Translations under genes and position numbers: made by a program
From: Lumbricus terrestris
Taxonomy: Eukaryota > Annelida > Clitellata > Crassiclitellata > Lumbricidae
Length of the DNA: 64,000 nucleotides
NCBI GenBank assembly: GCA_949752735.1
Contig: OX457047.1
Location: 5,556,026-5,620,025 of the forward strand
Reading direction: 5' to 3'
Notes under the pieces: generated by a model
What the model was told of the DNA's origin: nothing
Databases searched by the model: none
Seen by the model: only the letters and a program-made list of their open reading frames with translations
Shown: positions 1 through 13,490 of the stretch, piece after piece
Numbering within the stretch: position 1 is the stretch's first letter
Layout: each line of letters begins with the position of its first letter

Positions 1-227
1 ACATACATTTCACATTACACACAAACCAATTATTATGTAACATTCTATGAACAGTCTTTACAGACTTCTCCACTCTATACCCTAACTAACCACAGTTACC
101 GCTGACAAATTGCATTTCCAATTCAGTTCAAGGCCAATTACCTGAGGCATAATTATAGTGATCAATGTGTTAGCAGATTATATAATTATTTCTTAAATAT
201 AATATTCAATATAATTATATATACTTC

Positions 228-2383
228 TTACATAATTTTTCCATTAGTTATAGTCATTAGTATATTATAAGCTTCAAGATAAATATCTTGAATAGAAAAT
301 ATACTTTTAACAGTGCATTCTACTTTTTTGTCCGCACATTTTTTAAGTAGCAAAACTGATATGTCATTCTTCTTGCAAGCAAACAGCGTATGTTCGATTG
401 TTTCTGGCACTTGGCATTCAGAGCACAGGTCTGTTGTGCTTTTACCTATCACTTTCAACCAGTTGTTATTAAGGACATGCCCCATTCTAAGTCTGGTAAT
501 TTGAACTTCTCGTTTCCTTATAGAATCCATAAATTTTATATCAGTGGATACCAAAGGCTGGATAGATTTGTAAAATCTCCCTTTTCCTTCATTATCATAT
601 TCATTTTGCCATATATTAATAACATATTTCCTTATTAATGAATAGATTTCCATCAATTCAAGATAATTTGTTGAGTTAATCTCCGGTATCTCTTGTCCTT
701 TCTTTGCTAGGGTGTCTGCCATTTCATTTCCAGATAATCCAATATGGCTAGGGATCCATGCTATGACTATACTACTATTTTTAAGTTTATTAATATTATC
801 TATAAATTCCAGAAATAAATTAGGCCGTGAACTAGACTTATTTTCTTTTATAGATGTGGCTACACTTAAGGAATCAGTATAAATAATATACTTATTTGTA
901 TTTTCATTCACATTTTCACTTTGAATAATCCATTTTATCGCTTCAATAATGGCTGTTAATTCAGCAGAATAAATGGAGGAATTATCTGCTAGTCTATAAA
1001 CATTGTGAGAATTCACTGAGGGAATATAGAAAGCTGCAGACACTACATTTTCAAATTTAGATCCATCTGTATAAATTGACGTGTGATCATTGTATTTATC
1101 AATTAATTGTAATGACAAAGAACACATAATATTAGGAGAATCCGTCTTTTTGTTTATATGTTTTTTTAAGAACAGATCGACTTTAGTGGTTCTATTAAGC
1201 CATGGAGCGGTTAATTGAAAAATTGGAGATTTAAACGGTTCAGATATCGTTGCAAAGAAATGTTCAGTTCTTTTAAAAATAGAATTTTGCTTAATAGAAG
1301 ATGTACAATTATAGTGAGTTGACCAGTGATCTCGCATCGTCTCTGCTGCTGGATGATCATTTGAACCCAATATTTTTGCTCCAAACCTTATTGAGTTACT
1401 CAATCGACGGAGGTTTAGGGGAACCTCTCCGCACTCATTCTGGAGGGCAATTAAAGGTGTGCCTCTAGCTGTTCCACAAGCCAACCTCAAAGCCTCAGAT
1501 TGTACATTTTGCAGCCTTTTCAATTGTGTAGCACTAGCGGTAGCATATGCCACGTCTCCATAATCAAGAACTGACCTTACAAGTGCTCTATAAATTGAAA
1601 GAAGCGTTCTCTTTGATGCTCCCCATCTATAGCCAGATACAGCTCTCATTATATTTATTCTCTTTTTACATTTGGTTACGATGTAGTCTATATGGGGTTT
1701 CCAGTTTAATTTAGAATCAAAAATGACTCCCAAGAATTTTGCAGTATCTTCTATTTTAATATCCTTATTATTAAGTGTAATGTGTAATTTTGGTATTTTT
1801 TTCTCTTGCTAAATAGTACACCTGTGGTTTTATTTACAGATATTTTAAAACCATTTTCAATACACCAATCATTAATCTTAATTATAGCATTTTGAATTTT
1901 ATTTTGAAGCAATTTCAAGTCTCGATTTGCATAGAAAATGGCACTGTCGTCTGCAAATAATGACAGTCCTACATTTTCCAATCCAGGATCCAGATCATTG
2001 ATCATTATTAAAAACAATAATGGTGAAATGACAGAACCCTGTGGAGTTCCGTTTTCTTGTGAGAATATATCAGATAATTCTATTCCAACTTTGACCTGAA
2101 AAGTTCTGTTGGTTAAGAATTTAGAAATCCAATCAAGAATATTTCCTGTTATTCCGATTTTACGTAATTTTTCTAATAAAGTTGGAACGTGAAGCATATC
2201 ATATGCTTTTTCAAAATCTATAAACACAGCAAAAACATTTTGTTTACTCTTTAGTTTTTTATGTATATAATCTTGAAGTCTTAGAATTTGGTCTATTGTA
2301 CTTTTATGCTTTCTAAATCCTGTTTGATACGGAGTGAGAATTTTATTTGCTTCCAGAAACCACTGTAATCTGTTTGTAATCAT
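228..2383 (-). pseudogene. LINE ORF2 C-terminal half: reverse transcriptase + RNase H
   Basis: Reverse transcriptase palm and thumb followed by a cellular-type RNase H. Visible RT motifs: FIDFEKAYD, GTPQGSVISPLLF and the catalytic FADD. Visible RNase H acidic residues: YTDGS, AEL, YTDS, and the H-x-GLSGNEMAD block. A terminal C-x2-C...H-x4-C knuckle (CSEC...EHTLFAC) follows. Reading is broken once, near 1796-1802, where a run of seven A on the coding strand needs an eighth to keep frame; it is otherwise open. It is the 3' half of the inverted LINE; the 5' half lies on the other strand from 2393. The slip may be mutation or an assembly homopolymer error. Confidence 0.9.
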
Positions 2384-2392
2384 CAAATTGCC

Positions 2393-2962
2393 TTGTCCTT
2401 AAGTTTAAGGTCATTAAAACAAATTGGAAACCCACAAACTAGCAATACCACTTTGGTAAAATTCACTGATGAAACTGATATTCCACCACATATCATTATT
2501 GATGGTTGCTTCTTCAAAGCTTGGCCTTATGTTCCTAGACCTAGGCGTTGCAATAATTGCCAAGCTTTTGACCATTCCACATTGCTTTGCAAATATCCCA
2601 CCATTTGCAGCAAATGTAGTGGATTGCACAATTATTCGGATTGTCAAAATATGGATGAACCAAAGTGTGCCAATTGTCATGGGTCACACAGTGCAGCCTA
2701 CAGGAAATGCACAAAATATCAGGAAGTCCAACAAATTTTGAAAGAAAAGTCTGCTCAAGTGCCCCTATTTTCAGATGTATTAAAAAGAGGATTACATAGG
2801 ACAACGGATGTTGAATTGAAAGATCAAAACGCATTACAAATGAACACTGCCATAAATGAACCAAATACATTTATGCAAGATGACATTTCCCATTTTGAAG
2901 ATCAAACACTGACTAATTTCTTGGATTTCAATAGGAATGATTATAGGGCAGCGGGTAGATAA
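2393..2962 (+). pseudogene. LINE ORF1 (gag-like) fragment with three zinc knuckles
   Basis: 5'-truncated ORF1. Three CCHC-type knuckles are visible in a row: CNNC-x4-H-x4-C, CSKC-x3-H-x4-C and CANC-x3-H-x6-C, preceded by a PRPRRC segment, as in nucleic-acid-binding ORF1 proteins of I/Jockey-like LINEs. The N-terminal part is missing because the inverted cDNA stopped here; no genuine ATG is expected and the open frame simply begins at the inversion junction (about 2384-2395). It ends in a normal stop 207 bp before ORF2 begins. Function in the family: RNA binding within the retrotransposition particle. Confidence 0.82.
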
Positions 2963-3169
2963 GAAAATAAGACAATACCAATCAATAAGATAATTACTTT
3001 TGTTCAAGGGGCTATTGCGATGCTTGAGAAAGAAATTACAATCCCAGAAATGCGTTCTATGTTGATAAAGTCAGCCAACCTTTATCTTTTCAAGGGAGCA
3101 GTCTGTTTCTCTTGTCAAGATCAATAAAATACTGAATTTAATAAAACCGTAAACTAAATATATAAAATT

Positions 3170-4787
3170 ATGGACCTTGTTTTAATGCAATGGAATGCTA
3201 GAGGACTACTCAAAAATAAAGATCAATTAAAAAATTATCTAAGGCATTGTATGTATTCACCTGATCTTATATGCATACAAGAAACTTTTCTGAAAGAAAA
3301 TAAAAGAAACCCTATAATTGATGGGTATAGTATGATAAGAAAAGATAATGCAGATAGCAGTAAAAGAGGTGGCTTGGCCTTCCTAATTAAGGATGGGCTT
3401 AATTTCACAATTATTGATGGTAAAGATATTCCAAATATTGAAAATCAGTGCTTGGAAATAAAAACTGATATGGGGCCCATTAAGATATTTAACATTTATA
3501 TACCTCCATCAGCTAAGATAAATTGTGAAACTTTGAGCATGATCTTTAAGAATAATAGAACCGTTGTAGTTGGAGATTTTAATGCCCATAATAAAATTTG
3601 GGGAAGTAGTCAAAACAATACAAATGGTAAAATTTTAGAAACTGTTATCACAGACAACAATCTGACGATATTAAACACTGGTAAAGCTACCCATATAACC
3701 TCTAATCAATCTAATCTAAATTCTGTTATTGATTTAGCGATCACATCTCCTGATCTAGCTTTAAATTGTTCCCATTTCGTTGAAAACACATCGCTAGGAT
3801 CAGATCACCTTCCTGGAATTACTAAGGTTAATGAAATTATCACCCTTGAAGATAACATGGGAATGCATGCCTGGAATTTAAAAAAAGCAGATTGGAAAAC
3901 ATTTAAAAGTGAAAGTAAATTTCATGTTACAGACAGTCTTTTGGATGATGACATAAATAAAAGCTTCTTAAATTTAACAGTAGCTATATCCACATTAGCT
4001 AATGAAGTAATTCCAGTTAAAAAGTATGTCAAAAATAAAAACAAAAGACATAAACCGTTGCCATTTTGGAACGCACATTGTGAAAAAGCAATATATGAGA
4101 GAAATAGAATTCGCAATAAAATGAAAAAGTCACGAAATTTAGATGATTATGTAGAATTTAAAAGACAAAATGCAATATCAAAGAGAGTAATTACAGATGA
4201 GGCAAGAGTTAGCTGGGAAACCTATTGTGGCGAATTAAACAGCCAGTCAAAATTATCTTCTGTGTGGAATATGGCACGGAGAATGGAAGGCGTGACATCT
4301 GCAACATCCATTCCTACCCTACAATATCAAGGCATCAAGGCTGAATCAAACTTACAAAAAGCTAATATGTTAGGAAAAAATTACTCCTGTACCAGTAGTA
4401 GCTCTAATTATACGGACAAATTCTTATATTATGTACAAAATAAAAATGATGAAAATGAAATGCTACCAGATTATTCTAGTAATGGTGCATTAGATCTTAA
4501 TATGGGCTTTACAATTCGAGAGCTTCAAGATGCCATAGACTCGGCAAAAAATAACAAATCTCCAGGTGAAGATCGTATTCCTTATGATCTTATTAAACAC
4601 CTCCATAAAAGCGTTCTAAAAGTGTTGTTATCCTTTTACAATAAAATATGGACAACAGGCATTCTCCCGAGGGAATGGAATCATGCAATAATTTTGCCTA
4701 TTCTTAAACCTAATAAAGATACTGCAGCTCCTGAGTCTTATCGACCTATCTCACTTACTCCAACTCTATGCAAAATAATGGAAAAAT
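3170..4787 (+). pseudogene. LINE ORF2 N-terminal half: APE endonuclease + RT start
   Basis: Begins MDLVLMQWNARGLL, a typical ORF2 start. APE-type endonuclease motifs are present in order: QWNARG, the catalytic glutamate in IQETFL, GDFNAHNKIWG, and GSDHLPG. Then a linker and the RT entry region with the fingers motif SPGEDRIPYDL and YRPISLTPTLCKIMEK, after which the element stops abruptly. The remainder of the same protein is on the minus strand (2383-228). The endonuclease nicks target DNA; RT then copies RNA from the nick. All catalytic residues I can place are intact, but this half alone cannot make a working protein. Confidence 0.9.
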
Positions 4788-4992
4788 AAAAAGTGATAGA
4801 CATTAGTTTTGATACAACAAATTAAATTTCTTTTATCGGGTGTGCATCTGTTGTTCGTCAGATGTAATAATACATGTAGCATCAGAGACCGTGGGTGCCG
4901 GTCAAGATCAGGTTAGGAGTCGTGAGGGTTGGTCAGGATTAGTATTGGCGCCGTCATTAGACACGGTATATGCTTCGGTTCCCGATACAACA

Positions 4993-5224
4993 GTTTGTTT
5001 GTTTGCTAGTATGAATTCTTGTTATAGCACCCCTTCAAGCCCTCTACTTATAGGCGCTCCCGACTACAGCGCGGACACTGCATCTGAGCTTCACACCGAA
5101 TCGCTGAGCAATTTCGAGTGAAGGATTTGCCCAAGGTCCCTACGCGGCAACTTGAAGTGGATTCGAACATGCAGCCATCCGGCTGCAAGGCAACGAACAT
5201 ACCACTACACCGCATATGGGCGAC
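4993..5224 (-). mobile_element. tRNA-derived SINE, copy 1
   Basis: Reverse-strand copy of a SINE also at 28.7 and 44.2 kb. The B box appears as GGATTCGAAC (5159-5168) and the A box as CCACTACACC in reverse. The body ends with the block that reads GGGAGCGCC...CTTGAAGGGG(T)GCTATAACA on the SINE strand, followed by an (ACAA)-type tail (GTTT repeats at the left end). The tRNA-like head gives an internal RNA polymerase III promoter. The 3' block matches the 3' end of the L2/CR1-like LINE in this window. Confidence 0.82.
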
Positions 5225-5269
5225 TTACAAACATACATTTTTTTATTATCTACATCAAAATAAGACATA

Positions 5270-5690
5270 GTAGTCGGGCCAAGACCCAAAAAATTGCAAG
5301 AAGGCGTTTTATGATGATTTTTCTGGTGTCGTAGGTCTGTTGATGAGCATACTAAAAGTTACAAGAAATCGGACCACAGCAAGTGGTGTAATTTTGGCGG
5401 GGAAAAGATGGCCGCCAATTGGACCAGGCCTGGAATCTGGAAATTTCACCGTTAAACGCAAATCATGCAATAATTTGCAAACATGCTTTTCCAGACTAAT
5501 TTGACCCTCCTGAGAAAATCGTGGTTAGCAAGCTTAATTTTCAGCGTTGGCGTGAGAAAACAAGATGTCCGCCAAAATGGTGGCCTATAATATTGCTTTA
5601 GAAGGTTGTATAGTTGGGTCAATCTACGAAATGACCCCAAGAAATAATAAGAAGGCGTTGTATGATGCTTGATTTTTAGCGGTTGAATTG
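5270..5690. repeat. Single unit of a ~360-bp repeat (also at 62.0-62.7 kb)
   Basis: Contains the blocks CGGGTCAATCTACGAAA, GGCGTTTTATGATGATTTT, GGCGGGAAAAGATGGCCGCC and ACTAATTTGACCCTCCTGAG, in the same order as two tandem units near the right end of the window. No coding potential is conserved between copies. Nature unknown; possibly a non-autonomous DNA element. Confidence 0.65.
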
Positions 5691-5739
5691 AACGATTGCA
5701 GAGCTCAACTAGATGAAGATACCTCTAAAACGCTATTTC

Positions 5740-6399
5740 GGCGCCCTAACAAAAGCGCGCAGGACAAAAGCGCGCAGACAAAAGCGCGCAGACAAAACGG
5801 GCAAAGAAAGGCGCGCAAATAACCGGACATGTATCTGATGTTGACTAATAATGATAAATAGCATAACGCCTAAGCATAAATGATTGGAAAGGTTAATACG
5901 ATATGCATCAGGACCATGATTTTTTTGTGAGTTAAACGGAAATATTGTCCAAGTAACGTCTAATTACAGAGTTGTCAAAATTCTTGCAAATTAATTCTAC
6001 GACAATTTCTAGCCTATTTTGTTAGATTCTAGTTTATTTATATATTGTCCACTATTATATGACTCGCTTAGTTTATCAACTTTACGAAATCGAACGAGAC
6101 TTTCTAGCCTAGTTTTATTAGATTCTAGTTTATTTCTATAGTCTTGTAACTCATTATTTTGTCTTCATCTGCCTGCTTGCATTTTACTTACAGTACTAAA
6201 AAAATTCTGGAGCATTCACGACAATTTCTAGTCTAAATAACTAAATAATGTTGCATAACTCTTATGTTTTGTTGTCCGTAACCAAGTTCAGTTCGAATAA
6301 AATTAGGTGTTCGTTCTATTAATAATATTTTGTCGATTTATTCTTGTTGCGCGCTCTTGTCTGCGCGCATTTGTCTGCGCGCTTTTCTGTCGGGTCACC
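5740..6399. mobile_element. MITE with GCGCGC-rich terminal inverted repeats
   Basis: Left end GGCGCCCTAACAAAAGCGCG, with AAAGCGCGCAG repeated three times; the right end is its inverse, ending TCTGCGCGCTTTTCTGTCGG then GTCACC. Inverted repeats are about 45 bp and imperfect, enclosing ~560 bp of AT-rich DNA with no ORF. No target duplication was convincing, so the superfamily is left open. Confidence 0.6.
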
Positions 6400-6615
6400 A
6401 ACTAATAGATAATTATTATCAGAGCTGATCTAGATACCAAAAAATCATATCGTACCAATGTTATAATCAACACAATACATCGTGCACTTAATTGTTATTT
6501 TTCTTCTTTGAACAGAAGGGCATGCGTACATGTATACATAAAACTCTCATCGTTCTTAAACTTGACCTTGACCGGCGTAGCATGGTTGAAGCACTACTGT
6601 AGGTGGCTAACAAAC

Positions 6616-8399
<1,784 letters not shown>

Positions 8400-8656
8400 C
8401 TGAAACATTGACAAATTGAAAAGTTGTGAGATTTTATTATTCTCGGCCTTAATTAATGAGTAAGGTACGGGTCTTATTTCATTTCAATTGCTACCATAAT
8501 TATTTCTTAAGTGCGAAGAGTTAGAATAACTGCAAAGAAACATTGTTCTGTTAATCTTTTAACACAAATCGAATCTATGTGATTAGGGCGATGAATAACA
8601 GATACGAGTTCATGTTATTCTAGAAAATTATCAACAATTTTTGAGCATCGAATCCA

Positions 8657-8847
8657 CAGTGGCGGCGCTAGGGGGATGGGATGGGGGGCCAAGCCCTACC
8701 CCCCGGAATTTTTTGACATTGAAATATATACGATTTTCGACTGTTGACTAAAAAAGGTCGTCAGAAATTTTGACGGATGAAAATGTTAAATTTTCGCCGC
8801 GAGGCTTCAGCCCCCCCTCCCAAACCGAAATCCTGGCGCCGACACTG
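8657..8847. mobile_element. hAT-type MITE (191 bp)
   Basis: Ends CAGTGGCGGCGCTAGG and, inverted, CCTGGCGCCGACACTG. Flanked by an 8-bp target duplication CGAATCCA / CGAATCCC. The homologous place in copy B (near 51138) reads straight through, which confirms insertion boundaries. Contains GACTAAAAAAGGTCGTCAG, a small hairpin motif shared with other elements here. Confidence 0.85.
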
Positions 8848-9201
8848 CGAATCCCTTTAATTATATCCGACGAATACTGCTTCAATGCTGTTGTAAACCA
8901 ATATTTTCATTCCAAATGAAAATGCATTATCCATGACAAATAACAACACAATCAAGCAAGGAAATAGCTAAATTGACAACTAAATTAGTCTCCTACTAAT
9001 AGTCAAGACGTCGTTGTGCATAATTATGCTCTTTATTACCCGACCGTCTTTCGAATGACCATCTCCTCTCTTTGTTGATTACTTTTGATTTTGATCGATA
9101 TTTTAGCAAGGGACAACCCGAAAATCTGCAAATCCTGCTCGCAATAATTAAATAAATTTTAACAAATAGAAATCGTACTGAGTAAGAATAAAACACTTCA
9201 C

Positions 9202-9320
9202 CTTTCAATTTCTCGACTGTTGTCTAAGAAGGAATCGCTTCAGATCGTTTCATCAAACTTTCACCAAAATAATGGAAAAGCATCTCACGAATTACCTGCA
9301 GCATATGAGACCTTTTATTC
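9202..9320 (-). promoter_or_regulatory. Candidate promoter and 5'UTR exon of the EF-hand gene
   Basis: On the minus strand a TATA-like ATAAAAGG (around 9312-9319) is followed ~25-30 bp on by a possible start and ~90 bp of sequence ending in a splice donor GAAAG|GTGAAG at 9202/9201. An acceptor TTTCAG lies directly before the ATG at 8399. Box, spacing and donor are preserved in copy B (51933-52060). This is inference from conservation and signals; transcript data are not available here. Confidence 0.45.
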
Positions 9321-9523
9321 AATCTAGGGAACACGTGTGCTCGCGCATCTTATGGGGAAATTAATATCAGGAAACATTTCTGCCATTAAATATCATTAGA
9401 GAAATTTATTACTGTCAATAAGAAAGGGCATAACTGCAAATCAAACCAAGCACGTGTGCTTAGAACCGGAATTTGCTATTGATCTCTCATAACAAAGAGC
9501 AACATTGGGACCATCAGAATAAG

Positions 9524-9867
9524 CATAGGCGTACGAGACGGGGGTCCAGGGGGGTCAAATGCCCCCCAAATTTCGGGCAAATGTGTTTTTCGGGCAAAAG
9601 AGGCATGGACGGGCCAAAAAATTTGGAAATTTTTTCGGGCAAAACAGGTACGGGAGGATTTTTTCGGGCGTGCAGGGGTAAAAAAGTCGTTCGGACGGAA
9701 AAAAATTCTAAAAATCTTGGGCTGATGACTAAAAAAAGTCGTCAGATTTTTCGGAGGGAAAATCCTAAGAATTTTGGGCGGATGACTAAAAAAAAGAGGC
9801 CATCAGATTTTTCGGGCAAGAAATTTTTTTTGCCCCCCCCACTGCCGAAATGTCCCGTACGCCTATG
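9524..9867. mobile_element. hAT-type non-autonomous element (344 bp)
   Basis: Termini CATAGGCGTACG and CGTACGCCTATG, exact inverted repeats over 12 bp, with a perfect 8-bp target duplication AGAATAAG on both sides. Copy B carries the unfilled site (ACAATAAGATTTAATG near 52258). Interior is purine-rich with the GATGACTAAAAAAAG-type hairpin motif twice; no ORF of its own. Confidence 0.9.
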
Positions 9868-10616
9868 AGAATAAGATTTAATGAACGAATGAACGACAGT
9901 CTTGTGATCGTGAATAATTTATTGCGGACCTATTCAAATGCGAAGATTTAATTTCCGCTGAAACCCCGGTAGTATTTCCGTCACGAAAAAGCAATATCCA
10001 ACTATAATAGAATACAATATTTTATAGTAGCCAAAGCCAAGGGCGGATCCAGGGGGGGGCCAATCCGGCCATGGCCCCCCCCATTTCAAATCACCATGGG
10101 ACGTGGCCCCCCCCCCCATCCATGGTGGCCAAACAAAAAAATTCAGGGTGTCAGTCATGCACAGGAGAATTAATGTATAAATGTAATTAAAACCTATAAT
10201 AAAAATACTGTGTAAATGTAATTAAAATCCAATCTAAGTCTCTCACGCAATTGCATTGTCTTTATATAAAGCATCGAAATGAAACAATCTTTCAACAATC
10301 TTTACCACAATTAAATTTCATTGGAGCTGGATTGCTGAAAATGTTCTTCCTTAAACTGGTGTTGCATTGATGAACAATCCAACTCCGATTTAAGCAAAAG
10401 TATGTTTGTCTGTGTTCAAAAATCTGATGTTAAGTATTTTTTGTCGCAATGTAATATAACTTCCTTAATTGTTATATGGTATGGCAGTGAGTATAGTCAA
10501 TGTGGTCACATGAAGTACATGTAGTTAAGCTTTTGAATAATAATTGTTGCAATCGTATCTGGCATTCAATAAAATCAGAAAACTGCCGCTATATTAGAAC
10601 ATTAGCCGGGTACCCG

Positions 10617-10750
10617 GCAGGCCTTTTTTAACGTGCAGCTATACACAAAATGTGCATTTGTAATCGAATTTGTGCATTTGTAGAAGCACTTACGTACAGT
10701 TAAAACTAGCCAAAATATCATTGTCCTCCCTTTAGAAGTAATTTACCATT
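10617..10750 (-). repeat. Copy of the GTGCAGTTGTACAC MITE family (one end only)
   Basis: Matches the complete elements at 27428-27612 and 52667-52861: AACGTGCAG, ACACAAAATG, GTAGAAGCACTT, CAGTTAAAACTAG and GTAATTTACCAT occur in order. The other end is missing, replaced by satellite. Confidence 0.65.
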
Positions 10751-11900
10751 GGTTCGAATTGTTCATTATTGCAATTATAATAAAAAGGTGTCCCACTGCA
10801 AATGTGTGCCAACACTAAAGAAGGTGTGCAATTGATAATTTTTGCCAACACTAAAGAAGGTGTGCTATGGCCAATTTTTGCCAACACTAAAGAAGGTGTG
10901 CAATTGCCAATTTTTGCCAACACTAAAGAAGGTGTGCTATGGCCAATTTTTGCCAACACTAAAGAAGGTGTGCAATTGCCAATTTTTGCCAACACTAAAG
11001 AAGGTGTGTAATTGCCAATTTTTGCGAAACCTAAACAAATCCATTGGTTCGAATTGTTCATTATTGCAATTATAATAAAAAGGTGTCCCACTGCAAATGT
11101 GTGCCAACACTAAAGAAGGTGTGCAATTGCACAACTTTTTGTACAACAGCAGTGTGCTTTAAAGCATCATTATTTTACTTGCACACCTTTATATTACAAT
11201 TGCAATAATGAACAATTCGAACCAATGGATTTGTTTAGGTTTCTAAAAAATTGGCAATTGCACACCTTTTTTAGTGTTGGCAAAAATTGGCAATTGCACA
11301 CCTTCTTTACTGTTGGCACACATTTGCAGTGGGACACCTTTATATTACAATTGCAATAATGAACAATTCAAACCAATGGATTTGTTTAGGTTTCTAAAAA
11401 ATTGGCAATTACACACCTTTTTAAGTGTTGGCAAAAATTGGCAGTTGCACACCTTCTTTACTGTTGGCACACATTTGCAGTGGGACACCTTTATATTATA
11501 ATTGCAATAATGAACAATTCGAACCAATGGATTTCTTTAGGTTTCTAAAAAATTGGCCATAGCACACCTTCTTTAGTGTTGGCAGAAATTGGCAATTGCA
11601 CACCTTCTTTACTGTTGGCACACATTTGCAGTGGGACACCTTTATATTACAATTGCAATAATGAACAATTCGAACCAATGGATTTGTTTAGGTTTCTAAA
11701 AAAATTGGCAATTACACACCTTTTTAAGTGTTTGCAAAAATTGGCATTTGCACACCTTCTTTAGTGTTGGCAGAAATTGGCAATTGCACACCTTCTTTAG
11801 TGTTGGCAAAAATTGGCAATTGCACACCTTCTTTAGTGTTGGCACACATTTGCAGTTGCACACCTTTTTATTATAATTGCAATTATGGACATTTCAAAAC
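10750..11900. repeat. Satellite with two opposed arms (GCACACCTTCTTTAGTGTTGGC)
   Basis: Short monomers of ~37 bp with core GCACACCTTCTTTAGTG and TTGGCAAAAATTGGCAATTG, interspersed with a ~70-bp spacer containing TTCGAACCAATGGATTTG. Monomers left of ~11140 run on one strand, those right of ~11180 on the other, giving a long imperfect inverted repeat. Predicted peptides in this stretch are repeat artefacts. Confidence 0.9.
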
Positions 11901-12754
11901 AATGGACTTTTTAAAAGAACTGTCGCTTTTGTCTTTGATACACCATATTCATTGTTGTCACTAAAGTCTGTATTTCCTCGATCTATCGTGCTAAAATCTT
12001 ATGTCATCTTAAAGTTCTTATTTCTATACTAAGCTAAATAGGCCCAGTCTTAGCGGGACTTTCTCTCTTTGGTGGGCCTGTTTTTTTCAATCATTCGATG
12101 TGACATCCTCTGCTTTGATCGCTTGTACTTTATTAATCTGCTACCTCACATGTCTTATAATTTGTTATTAAATAAAGCATTTGTTTAAAAAATCCAGCTT
12201 CTATTTCACCGGCAAAAAAATCTCCTTTCAGCTTCAATTGTTCAAACATTCGTCGGAACTCCCGCCGCTTTTTCGCATTTAAAAGACTCTTCATCGAGCT
12301 TACAAATCTCAAGCGTTCTTTTCTTGATCATATCTTCCATTTCTCATGCGTTCGCTTAATAAATCCAGCTCCAATTAAAGCAGGAATATTTTCATCGATC
12401 CAGCTTCAATTAACGCAACAACAAGCCGTACATTCACTTTCTATTTCAGCAAGGATTTCGTCAATTTGTTTCACGCGTCGTATACACTGAACCGGAAATA
12501 GACTGCAAAACGCAAATGTTATTGCGCAATGGCGGCGCCAAAACGGCGGCGCCAAAAAGTCACGTACCGAGTGTTTGGGATGTAATTTATTTTTTGCAGA
12601 TGCCAAAAAAATTTCAGGGCGAAACAAGTTAAGTTTTGAGTTTAGTCTATATGTGCAAGAAAATGCGGTGAATGATAACACATGTTTACTCCTTGTTTTT
12701 ATTTATATCTTACTATATTTCATTCAGTAGTGGGAAGTATTTTATTTATTCTAG

Positions 12755-13490
12755 TCTTAAAAAGTCATCAGTTTTTGGGATGCTAAATTGAACACCTTTT
12801 TTTGAAAATTTCGCACGGAAGACTAAGAAGTCATCGCTCTTTTTAGGCGTAAAATTTAACACCTTTTTTAAGATTTCGCACGGATGACTACAAAAGTCAT
12901 CAGTTTTTTGGGACGCCAAATTGAACACCTTTTTTGAAAATTTCGCACGGAAGACTAAGAAGTCATCACTCTTTTTAGACGAAAAATTAAACACCTTTTT
13001 TAAGATTTTGCACGAATGACTACAAAAAGTCATCAGTTTTTTAAATTCTAAATTGAACACCTTTTTTGAAACTTTCGCACGGGAGACTAAAAAGTCATCA
13101 CTCCTTTCAGACGAAAAATTAAACACCTTTTTTAAGATTTCGCAGGGATGACTACAACAAGTCATCAGTTTTCTGGGATGCGAAATTAAACACCTTTTTT
13201 GATAATTTCGCACGGAAGAATAAAAAGTCATCACTCTTTTTAGACGAAAAATTAAACACCTTTTTTAAGATTTCGCACGGATGACTACAAAAAGTCATCA
13301 GTTTTTTGGGATGCGAAATTAAACACCTTTTTGGAAAATTTCGCATGGAAGACTAAAAAGTCATCACTCTTTTTAGACGAAAAATTAAACACCTTTTTTA
13401 AGATTTCGCACGGATGACCAAAAAATTTCATCAGTGTTTTGGGAAGGAAAATTGAACACCCTTTTTGAAGATTTCCGGCGGATTACTTAA
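12755..13490. repeat. Dimeric ~120-bp satellite with AGTCATCA / AACACCTTTTTT core
   Basis: Two alternating ~60-bp subunits, one with AGTCATCAGTTTTTTGGG and one with AGTCATCACTCTTTTTAGA, each followed by (A/G)AACACCTTTTTT and TTTCGCACGGA(A/T)GACTA. About six dimers. The core GACTA-A/T-AGTCATC resembles the hairpin motif inside several hAT elements, suggesting the array grew from such sequence. Confidence 0.9.

Larger units (their letters stand above)
228..4790. mobile_element. RNase H-bearing non-LTR retrotransposon with 5' inversion
   Basis: One LINE insertion in two opposed pieces. The minus-strand piece holds the 3' half (RT from the conserved M-I-T-N-R-L on, then RNase H); the plus-strand piece holds the 5' half (zinc-knuckle ORF1, endonuclease, RT start) and ends at C-K-I-M-E-K. 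In related RTs these two peptides are adjacent, so the outer end of the inverted piece and the inner end of the other meet exactly in the parent element. This is the product expected of twin priming. Domain order ORF1 / APE endonuclease / RT / RNase H places it in the I-like group (family knowledge). The coding sequence is almost open, so the insertion is young. The exact 3' end and target duplication are uncertain; AGTGAT occurs at 156-161 and 4791-4796 and is only a candidate. Confidence 0.88.

Noticed and set aside
10732..11964. Several frames with KIGNCTPSLVLA or ANTKEGVQLPIF repeats
   Set aside because: Reading-through of the tandem satellite in several frames and both strands; no start context or conserved protein.
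12746..13346. Repeated peptide frames (ILKKVFNFSSKKSDDFLV)
   Set aside because: Produced by the 120-bp dimer satellite, whose length keeps frames open.
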